A DNA stretch of 64,000 bases from Tridacna crocea. Its lineage: Eukaryota > Mollusca > Bivalvia > Cardiida > Cardiidae. The stretch lies in assembly GCA_943736015.1 (NCBI GenBank), contig OX031072.1:5793501-5857500 (forward strand), in the 5' to 3' direction. The notes under the pieces were generated by a model. It did no database searches. It saw nothing but the letters and a program-made list of their open reading frames with translations, and was not told the DNA's origin. Positions 13,801-25,800 of this stretch are shown piece by piece. Both the position numbers and the translations under genes were made by a program. How positions within the stretch are numbered: the first letter of the stretch is position 1; every line of letters begins with the position of its first letter.

Positions 13801-16800
13801 CGTGATATGACTGCTATAGTGTTGAAAGCGGTGTAAAACATCTATCAATCAAGCAAACAACGAATCAATCAGAAATTTTATATAAAATTGGCCGATTATT
13901 CCGTGTCGTTGGGAGATACATTCATGCCTTGAGATATATATTTCCAGAGCACGGCTCATATAAATTTGCCTAGGATTTATTGTTTTTACGAAACAGGGAA
14001 AGATGCACTGGTTTCTGCTGGTCGAATTTTTAACCTTTTCCCTCTTTTCAAACTGCGATATAATCATAACTACGAAAGACAAAGTTTCGCTGTCGAAGTC
14101 AACCATACTTTGATTGGTCAATATAAGCTAATTAGAAAAATATGCAAATTAGATAATTTTATGCGTACTCAGTTATTTTCAACCCCATACTTAAACTATA
14201 TCGTGTTCCATTGCCGGAAAACTGACGCGACAGGAAATTTCAACTACGCCGGATTGCATTTTTGCGCCCGTCTTTTATCTCTTAAATTGTGCACAACCTA
14301 GTTTAAATGCGTTTAAAAGCGTTGACACAAAAACAAGGCTTGAAATGAACCCCTGAGAGGACAGAGAACATTGTTGCAAAATGAGAAAATGCTGGTTACC
14401 GGCTGCATTTTTGCCTCTTCCCACATTAAGATCGCAATCCTTCTTTCTCGAGGTCGTAAAAACATGAACTTGATTTGTAAAATTCTTTCCTCACAAGTCT
14501 AGCCTGCTATCTTAGGAACAGAAAAAATACCCTAGAAAAAACACGGACAGGTTTTAGTCACTATGCAAAATTTTGTACGAATCATAATAAGCTCAGTCTT
14601 TGGTTTATACATGTATTTGAAAGTTACTTTGCCACGCACCTCACCTGATTGTCCAAACACCAGCAAGGTACCTCATTTTGGTATTATCAGTTAAAACCTG
14701 GTATAACATCCACGATAAAGATAATGATAAGTTTAGGAGGACACGGTTCAAACTTCAAGCTAAAAATCTCCCGAAATTCTCAGGGCAACGCTACATAGGC
14801 TTAAATTACTCATTACATAGACATAAAATCTGTGTAGATAATTATACCCGATAACCGGGCCAAGTTCTTCGTCACGTATACTAGTACTTAACTTGCAGGT
14901 ATCAAAAGTCGTTGGAGATCATTTAGCCTACAACACGCAAAAAGGGACATTAGGACATTTGCTTAAAGTGTCATCTCGGATTAGCATGCGCAGGCTAATC
15001 CGAGACGGCACTTCACGATTACATCCAAGTTTGTTCTACAATAGGCTTGCGCAAAACAGAGACTGGAATCCATGCTAGGTAGGAACTTGCCTCGGTGGCT
15101 GATAGGGCCCTAGAACTACTTCTTTTAATTTGTAAGCCTACATGTCTGTATTCGTATCAGAGTCGATAGTCAGACATTAATTGTTATTGACACATCGCAT
15201 CAATTGTGAATCACACCAGTCAGCTCTAAGGAAAAATATCCGTGTTTAGGGTTTCCCTGCCCTACCTAGAGAATGTTGCCAATCCTAAACTTTCCTTGCT
15301 TCGATTCAAAAGCAGCTATCTGTCGGGTGTGATTTCAGCGCATGGTCCACGGAAAACAAATCCCCACCTACCTTACCCACAGCATCGCGGACCGAAACCC
15401 TAAACACAGATATTTTTTGTTATGCCTCACCTGTTCTAAATCCGGGCCTGTTTTCACCAACCATTCTTAAGAACGTTCTCTGTCTTATCCTCCAGAATTT
15501 TCTACATTTGTAAGTAACACAACTTCAGATCGGCTAAACCGAATGGTGTGTTATTTACAAATTTAGAAAACCTTGGAGAATAAGACTAAGAATATTCTTA
15601 AGACTGGTTGGTGAATACTGGTCCTGTACAACTTGCTGCAATGGACAATGTAGATTCGGGTCAGAACTAGTAGCATGGTTTTTATGTTTCCTACACCATA
15701 AAAACAAATTTCAGTGTTTGAGTCTTTTATTTTGTCGTCTACAAATGCATTGAGCTTGTAAAATTCTAAACCATTGTCGTATGGTAAAGATTTAATTTAG
15801 TTGATACTGTAAGGGTTGTCCGAATATACCTACAACATCGTCTGCTGGTATAAAGACTAGATCTCCATTTCATCCAATTGTTGTCCCCCGTCTTTTGTGC
15901 CCCGTGTTTACCAAGCGACAAAGACGTGACTGACAAATTAATGTTGCTGAAGTAATGGTACTTTGTGTCTTTAAAAGTTATTGGTTATCTGCTTTTTCCC
16001 GATTCTGTACAACTGATGTTTTACACTACATTTTTACCAAGACAGAAAAAAGCTCAGGTCGGTCGATAAAGGATTAAATTTGAAAATTGAGCTAGAAATG
16101 AGTCTTGTGCCCGTAATAAGGTAATACTTCATGACAGAATGTCGTTAGTACTTACACCCTTTATGCTATTTTTACGGCCTATCCGTATTAAAGCTTTATA
16201 GACTGAACTGTTCACATTAATAAACAGGGGTCCAGATAAATTATGCGTAACGTTTTGTATAATGTGTCATGAATAGAAATACTTAAATTGTGAGGGTCAG
16301 GAATCTGAACACATACTTTAAAAAAGGTGCAACAATATTTTTGTATCATTTGTGAACTATGCGCAAGATATACAAAATTACACATAACTGTGTCGTTTCC
16401 TTTTATCCGTTCTGTGGAAACATAGATCTGTGATTTTACCATCCCCTGTAAGAACTCTCCAGTTTAGAGGTACTGTACTGTAGAGATCGACCAAAAGAAA
16501 GTTTTAAACTTTGATTTACGCGTCTAAACGATTTTTCCTCTTAATTCTCAGAAAAGAAACAATTAAACTATGTTCTAATTTATATACTTAGTAAAAAGGG
16601 AGTATTATTTATTAAAATTTAAGATAATTTTTCAACACATGTTATGATTCATAATTCGTAGAAGTCCAAGTATCTCGGCCAATCCGCTGCACGTAGATCT
16701 ACGTCGTTTGAGATCTTTGACCATGATCGGCATCGGAATGACCGGGCCCGTAATTTAGATCAAGAACCTCTTGAATACAAATTCATCGCCTATATAAGCA

Positions 16801-19800
16801 GATAGTCGATATCGATACATTTTTTTTTATGTAAATCTTATTCAACAGTGAAAGTATTTGCATATGTGTGTCATATGATGGGAATTGTCTTTGGCGAGAA
16901 AAGTGTTGGTCGTTTTGCAACAATGCTTTCGAAATCCCCGTTTGTCTGGTAAAAAATTCTTGAAAAAGGAATGGACAAGCCATTCTCACATTACTATAAA
17001 TGTGGAAAAGAATGGTGAATGTGTAATTGGGGAAAGATACACCATGGCTATTCTGTGTGGTTATGGACAGTGTAATTTTTAGCTCTACTGGCTTTCAGCC
17101 AGCAGAGCTTAAGTCACGGCGTGGTTTTCACCGAAAACGCACTCGTCTTATTATATGATACTTTGGTTTCCGGATTTCAGTGGATGTAAGCCGTTTACAA
17201 GAAAAGTCAAAGTTTCTAGTTCTAACCATGAGGAGGTCTCCACATTTAGAACCTTTTTTTTTTAAATTTATGACTGTATTTTATATAAATGCTGTGCAAT
17301 ATTAAACCAGTACCATTTCACGAATCCGATAACCACATTTTTGCTAAAATTCCAGGGGGGGTCCGGACCCCCGGTCCCCCCCTCTGGATCTGCCCTTGCT
17401 TTATGGGGTAAAGCGTTAATTAGAGCGGTATCGGGTATATTCGGAAAGCTAAGGATTTGTTTTCACAACTATTTTAATTATGCTTGAAATGGGTTTAACT
17501 ATGAAAATTTAGAAAGCACGACTGTATCCCGTTGTTTATTCTGGGAACTCGGCGTCGGCATAAATAAAATCGATGTAATATAAGCTAGCTAAAATGTGAA
17601 TGTACACAGTTAGTTTTCGGACACATCTAGAATTTTCGGACACGATGGAGGGTATATTCGGACACCTATTTTCTTTTTAAATAACTCTTAAAGGGCCTCA
17701 CCTCTAGATTTAGGGTCACGTTTCAAAAAGTGTAATTCCTTGTCCTTTAATTATAGAGGTGAATGGAAGCATATTGGCATATTTCTGGCTATGTCTCATG
17801 TGGATACTGTATCATCTGTATGCAACAAATACTTCCACTTGTAGTTTTGCATCGCCATTTTATTCCACTACGCAACGGGGTAGACTTTTCACTAACAGGA
17901 ACTTCTTTATTTCTGAGTCACTCTTGTGATAATTTTTTACGTCAGAAATATGTCAATATCCATATGAATCAGTATTGGTTGGAAAAACGATGGACAGTCA
18001 CGATTTTTGCATAAAAAATATGCAACATGATTTCTGGTTCGAAAATACCTGACTCCATCAAAGTTATGTCAGGTGTTTTCACACCACTCAGAAAGCAGAA
18101 TCGAGTATAGCTAGAAGAATGCAGACGCTCTGTGAGTGTTCTAGGCATGTTTGTATCTGGTAAATATGACTTAAGAATGGCAAAGGGCTGCTTTTTGTTT
18201 ACTTATATTGTTAAGAGTTAATCATATTTTTTTAGCTATGTGCTTAAAAAAAATATTCAACAGTATCTTCATGTTATTTTGCCAAAATGTTGATCCTACA
18301 TGGACGTGCAGATGACCCATTAGACGCATGAAAAAAAGGACAATTCGTTTGTGTGTTTCTGTTCATCACATTAATCGAACAATGCTCATAAACGAAATTA
18401 TACGATGTGTCCGAAAACTACCGATGGTTCGGGAATACCTGACAACACTCTAGTGGAACATGATAGAGGTTAAAAAAATTATCACAAGAAGCAAAGAATG
18501 ATAACGTACTAACATTCTTAAACTGCTTTGAAAAAAAAGGTACAATAAACAAGTCCACATAAAAAGTATCTACATATATTTTCATTTTAGGCTGCCCTGG
18601 TGGTTGGTTATTGTACAACAACAAATGTTACAAGTTTGTTGATGATGAAGTCAGAGTGTACGAGGAGGCTGACGCAGCATGCTGGGTATGAGGTTTAAAT
18701 GTCATGTTTACATGTCACCCTTAACCATTTACTCCATAGATACTCATTTCTACATATTTCATGTAGGAGCCTTTGGAAAACATAGTAGAAAAAGATGAAA
18801 TTGCTCATGACGAGCAATTTCACCTTTTGCCACAATGTTTTTTATGATATCAAAAGATGTCATATACACATAAGAAACAGCTTCATCCTTGCTGTTATTT
18901 AGGGTCAATTAAAGATACCATAGAAATGCCTTATGGGGTAAAGGGTTAAGTATTTATGAAGTAACTGAATTTTAGATCAGTTGAAATAGAAAGCATTTGA
19001 AAATGATAAATTGAATATGGTAGAAATGGTGGAAATTGACTCTGAAATGGTAGAAAACTTTGAAGATAAAGAAAAAATGCTGGTTAACAGTTTACTTCCT
19101 ACAATATTATAAAAGCTTTTATTTCCAGGGTCATTAACTCATAGAACTGTGTTGTAAAGGATCAACTTGTTATACCTGGAACAGAGCTCCAGATCTAGGG
19201 ATTGATTTTGATTTCAAGGTTGAAATTCTGTATTATTCTAAACTAAACCTATATTGTGGGGAGGCCTACTCATCAGAATTGTCTTGTCAAGAGGATTCTA
19301 ATGAGTACCCACTACATACGGTTTGGAAGAGAAATAATTGATTTAGAATACTATCACTCCCTCTTATCTGGAGCTCTGCCTGAAAGTAATTTGCTAAAAA
19401 TGAAGTAAGCAAATGACAGAGCGAGACCTACTTGTAACGTTAATTTCTCTGCCAGTGACCTACAGTTGGAATTACAAGAATGGATTGTTATTTCTGATAG
19501 TTTTATAATTGTAAATACATGTATTATGGTCTAAATTCAAATGCATTTTAAGATCTTTATTTGTTTTTTTTTTTGGCCACTATAGGGCCTTTGATAATGC
19601 TTATAGAAAAGAAGTTTTGGTAGTGATTTTGCAGTTAAATAGGAAATAGTACCTGTATGTTCTGTATAAGCTGACTTTAAATAAAGTCAAATCCGTGTCA
19701 GGGTTTTTTTAAACAGAAGACTGAGGACTTTTTTTTTTTACCCTTTTCTGTTCAAATACAATTTCATGATATTGCTACAGTAGTAAACAGCATTTTAAAA

Positions 19801-22800
19801 CTTTGCATGTAAAGTAGTAACTACTTGTAGCAAGCTATTTGTCTTTCTACCGCAATGTTTTTCATATTGCCGAAGAAACATCTTTTTCTGTCCTCCCAAC
19901 TCCTTATCACACAATCACAAGTTTTCTATTATGAAATAGGTCCTAATGTAAGGTCTATAGATAGCTTATAGAAAAATTATTTAACTTTTTAGCAGACCAC
20001 AGAATTTTTATATTTGTCTAAACTTTGAAAAAATTGCAAACAACAACAAAAAGTGTAGCTTGAATGGAGAATTTTTTGTCAAAAATTAGAAAATTTTTTG
20101 GTAAAGGAGAAAACACTGGCTACTAAATTAATCTTTCTAAAGCTCTGTTCTTAAATGTCATTGTTTAGTCATGGGCTGAGTGCCTTAACTGCTATTTTTG
20201 AAATGCCTGACAATAAATGTATTGGTGCAATGAAAATTATGTTGTTTTGACCATCAAGTAAGTCATCTCTGTGGCAAACAATCATGTTTTCACTACCTTC
20301 AGCCTTATAACTGTGTCTTATATCAAGCAGTTTTACCTGTAGCCGCATTTTTCTTTGTCAAAACATGTAAAATTGATGCATACATGTAATAAGGAAAGGT
20401 TTCTGCACAAGGAATGGATTAAAGCTAGGTATAAATACATGTAACTATAGTCCCATTAAACACTTTAGCGCACAATTCCTAGTTAAGAGTCTAATAAACA
20501 GGGCTATTAAAAAACATTTTGGGAAAAAGAGAAAATGTTGGTAACCAGCATTTTCTCCTTTTCCCTGAATGTTCTCTACCCCATAATAGAGAGAAATGAT
20601 AATTTTAGCCACATTTTATTTGTAACATGCAAGTGCTTTCAATTTTGGTCTTGTTTAAAGTTCTGTTATTTAGTACCAGGTTAAACATATCCTCCCACTT
20701 TGAAATTAGATATATCTAATTTCAAAGTGGGAGGATTTGTTTAACCTGGTACTAAATAACCAAATTTGTACATCCCTATTGTGATCAGGGTTTTCCCTTG
20801 GCCACAAAAATAAGGGGTCATTGTGACCCCCTAGTCAAAAATAATGGGGGTCATTTTGGAATTTGTGGGGGTCACAACAAAATGTAATTCGCTAAATTGC
20901 TTAAACAAAAAATACTATTTGTGAAAGTATGTGTTTGTTTTATGTGTAGCCTCTCGCTATGGTTTACGGGTATTTTGTTTTTATCACAGGAATTGACCAT
21001 TTCGTTGGCGAAGAAAGCTTGTTGTCGGCCAGAGTGGGAAGTCTCTGTTATTTTTCTTGATAAAGATTATCCGTTTCGGCCGAAAATAAACTATTTTCAC
21101 CAATTAGATAAATGACAGATTCTTATGTTTTGACACACCGGTCATGATCATGCCGCTGTTTTCAACGAATAACAAAATGTATCTCTAGCTAATTTACAGT
21201 AAACCCTTGAGACCTTGAAATGTTGTTCTGGGTGCTCTTACCAGCCGCTGTATTGTCTGATCTTTGTTTAAGGGCTCTTCTTCCTTGCAGACAGCAAGAA
21301 TGACGATTTTGACAGAGCTGAATTGTTTTCATTTGAGATAGACTGGTTTAGTTTAGACCCGTTTAAAGACTGATGGTATATTAGTAAAATCGATACACAG
21401 TCCAGTGTTTCGTCCCATTATCCCTTAGTACTCCAGATTTTTCATCTGCTCATGATGCAACAGTGTCAGAAGTATATACGATAATTATTACCTCTTAATG
21501 TATTTGTGCGTCCAACATGACGCATTACTGAAAAAAATGCAGGTCTTTTTCCTTAAAAGTGCGTCAAAACGCACAAAATCGTGCGTCAAGGAAAACCCTG
21601 TGTGATTCTTTACCAAAGGAGACAATTTTATACTTGTCAAAATTGCATGTGTTTGCATACTGTATGATACAACAAATTAAATATTGCTGAAATTATAGAG
21701 TCTGTGGGTAGAAAACATGGTGGGGAAAAGGAGAGACTGCTAGTTTCCAGATCATTTTTTCTCACAATATTTTCATAAATTCTTTTTTTTTTAGTATTAT
21801 TAAAACTAAGTGTTATGCTGTAAAAAAATTTTTTGTTGTTTGAAAAAAAATCTACCTAAGTTACCTTGCCTACTCCTACACAACCAAAGTTTTAATGACC
21901 CTGAGAGGAGAAACTTTTAAAAACATTGTGGGAAAAGAGTAGAAAAATATTGGTGTCAGGCATGTTCTCCCTGCCCCACAACATTTTCTAACCCATCATT
22001 TAAGCCACATTTAAATTGTTGTTTACACTTCTTTTAACTCATTACCAAACAACAAAATTTTAGGTTTGCCCAAATCGAAAGCATTTGCAGACGACAAAAT
22101 AAAAGTGACTGAAAATTTGAAATTTGATTTGTGAAGGGTAGAAAACATTGTGGGAAAAGGAGAAAATTCTGGTAACCAGCATTTTCTCCTTTTCCCACAA
22201 TGTTTTCTAAAGGCATCAAAAGTAGGGATTGTGTGGTAATGGGTTAAACCTGTTACCACACAATATCGACTTTTGACAACCCTGAAAGAGAAAGATTTAG
22301 AAAACATTTTTTCATCATTTGAGCCACATTGAAATTGCCGTCTTCAAATGCATTGAATTTGGATGGGTCTAACATTTTGAAGAACGTAATTTTATAAAGC
22401 TTTATTCTTTCAAGGTTTTCAAAGTTTGGTAAATGTTAGGCAGTACCAGACTCTTGACTATTTGAAATGCTCCAAGTTTTTTATCCTGTCACTTAGTAAT
22501 GTTTTCTTTTCCATTTGATTTCAGAGATATGGTGCTAGATTACTTAGTGTGAATGACTATGGGGAACACAAGTTTGTATCCGACTGGTTGATGAACAACA
22601 ATGCTATGAGGTAAATGGCTATGTGTTTCTTTCGTAATCCCCTTTCAAATGATACGATGTTTTTCACAACAAGTAAGAGAAATATATGCAAGAAAAGATA
22701 TGAGAGAAAAGGAGAAAATGACAATAAACAACATTTTTCAAATTGTTTTTTGATTGGAGAACTAAATTGTAGTGATCTGGCCAGAAAGAAACCTGGATAG

Positions 22801-25800
22801 TGACTCCTTATTTTGTATGCTAGTGGCCTCCTGAGTAATACATTCTTCCCCTACCCACTTTTGTTACACACTTCATCTTCAGATTATGTATTTAACCCTT
22901 TCCCAAACTATCGCTGGTTTTTACGGGTCTGGATTAGTAGCCTTTTGAAAACATAGTGGGAAAAGGAGAAAATGCTGGTTACCAGCATTTTCTCCTTTTC
23001 TCACAATGTTTTCTACCCTATCATAGACAGAAATCATCTTTTCAGCAATAGATGAATTGTCGTCTGCAAATGCTTTTCAATTTGGTCTAGTCCAAAAGTT
23101 TGTCGTTTGGGAAAGGGTTAATAAACAATCCTGTCTTTCAATAAACTTTTGGTAGAGAAGATAAAAATGCTGACTACCATTTCAAAGAAAATTATGATCA
23201 TCTAGGCCACATTTTATACATCATTGTCTGCAAATGCTTTCAATCTGGAAGAAATTTTGTTGAGAAGTTATGAGTTAAGCTTGTGGTACTGCGAATATCT
23301 CTGCACCCTCCCAGCCATATCCAACACCCCTCCTCCCAGCCATATTCAACACCCCTCCTCTAAGCTTTGACCAAAACTCATCTCCCAGCCATGTTAAATC
23401 CTCCTCTGTATCTCTCTCTCAGTCATTTCCAATCCTCTCTCTTAGCCATGTCCAATCTTCTATCTCACAACCATGTCCAGTCCCCCACCTCTACCAGTTA
23501 TGTCCCAGCCATGTCCAATCCCCCAACTCCAGGCTATGTCCAATCTCAGAATGTATTTGAGGAATAGGTTGCTATGCTACACTTTCAATATGAAACTGCA
23601 AAAAAATAGGTTAAGAATAGTAAGCCAAGCTTGGTAGTGCAGTAGGTAGGGCACAGGACAAGAGAGTTGCTTGTTCTGTTTCAAAGCTTGTCAATTTTTG
23701 TGGTATTTGTCGAAGACAATACCGCTATGGGTTCATTATTAAATTTTGAAGACCATGTAGTGTACATGTATTTTGTGTGAAGCCAAAGGAAATAAACCCA
23801 ATTGAAGTCAATTTTTCTCAGGCAAATTGTTTTTTCGCTAGTACTCAGATATATGATTGGAAATGGCATGTTAAAATATACTGGGTGAGGCCATCGATCA
23901 TGGAAATACTAATTTTTGATTAAAAATAGCTTCACTTGCTATTTATTGATATAAAATTTGTCTACCAATGACTTGGTCCTGGGCTTTTTCGTTCCAAAAC
24001 CAGTTCATCCTGTGGCTTGTTCATCACATGATTGCCTGCTACTCCATTTGACTGGGCATGAATATTTATAGATCAAAACAGTATCATATGTTAATGGCCG
24101 AAGATATTTCAAAATTATAGTGTTCAGGTACAAACTTAATTTTATTCGATTATTCACATGATTTCTCTCTCAATACATCATGCATTATACTGTCAAGGGA
24201 CTTAACTCGCGACTCTTAATGATCAAACAGAGACCATCAATACTCAAATGATCCTAACTTTGTCATGAGTACTCTGCCTTCAGGCAAAAAGGTATTCATT
24301 TGCTTAGTTGACTTTCAAGCCAATATTTGAATAATATTTCTCTATTTCTTTCAACTTATTACTTCTACACAATGGCTTCCATGACAAATACCACTTCAGC
24401 ATTCTCAACGATTTGATTTGTATAATAAGGATTGATATTCATTGAGACAATATTCACTTGTCTGATCATTGGTTTGACAATTGATATGTGGTACAGTAGC
24501 CAGTGTCTTGGGAAGAAGACTTTGTGAATAAATGGCTATAGAAACTCCAGGAAAGCATAGATAGGTGCGCTTGCTGGTCTGATATAACTGTTATAATATT
24601 GAAACAGCCTTAAACACCATACAAACAAAGATGGACTTATATATACCATGTTTGGTTTAACTCACTACCAAAAAACAATATTTTAGGCTTGTCCAAATTG
24701 AAAGCATTTCCAGACAAAAGTGAATGAAAATTTGAAAATTGTTTGAGAAGAGTAGAAAATATTGTGGGAAATGGAGAAAATGCTGGTTACCAGCATTTTC
24801 TCCTTTTCCCACAATGTTTTCTAAAGGCTTCTTTCTCAGGGATGTCAAAAGTAGGGATTGTGTGGTAATGGGTTTAAAAAAAAACACCTATTTACAGGTT
24901 AAAAGATAGAAGCAAAAGATGCATTAAAGGTATACAATAACAGTATACAAGAATGACAAATTGTGGTATTTATTTCCCTAAAATGGTAGTCCTGTATTGA
25001 CAGACAATGTGAACAGAATGACAAATACTGGTATTTATTTCATGAAATATGTAACCAGAGAAGACTTAATAATATGACATGGACTTTGTAAATAACTTTT
25101 TTTCATACTTCTGCACATTATCCAAAATCTAGTGCATATTAATCCCTTCAATCCGTCTACATACAGTTTTGAGTTTTAGAAAAAAAGCTTTCGAAAACAT
25201 AGAGAAATAAAGGGAGAAAATGCCAGTAACCAACATTTTTTTTTTCAATTTCCTCAAAGTCTTCTGCTCTTTCAAAGGCAATTTACATAATTTCAGCCAT
25301 ATTTTATTTGTCACTGCAAATGCTTTGAATTTAGAGACAAGTTTGATGTTTTGTTGTCTGGTTATGTGTACATGTATATCTTTAGATGCATATTCTGAAA
25401 GTATTTAGTCTTTACCAAAGAACAAAATCTTAGACTGGTCCAATTTAATAGCATTTGCAGATGACAAAATTAATGTTACTCAAAAATTAGAATTTGTTTT
25501 GGAAAGGGTAGAAAACATTGTGGGAAAAGGAGAAAGTGTTGGTTACCAACATTTTCTCTTTTTCCCACGTTTTCAAAAGGCTTTTTCCACAATGTTTTCA
25601 GTAGGCTTCAGGGATTGTTTGGTAAAGGGTTAAGACAAACATGGAAATTGATTAAAACTTAAGCTTTTACAACACAATCCCAAGTTTCATTGACCATGGG
25701 TTAAAACAGCTTCTGAAATCATTGAAGGAAACAAAAATTCTCTCCTTTTCCTACAATGTTCGCACAATGTTTTTCTCTAGTTTTTCTATGTAAAATTCTA

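Noticed and set aside
13966-14301. 111-codon open frame in intron 1
   Set aside because: No recognisable domain, signal peptide or splice context; its length is plausible by chance in 64 kb.
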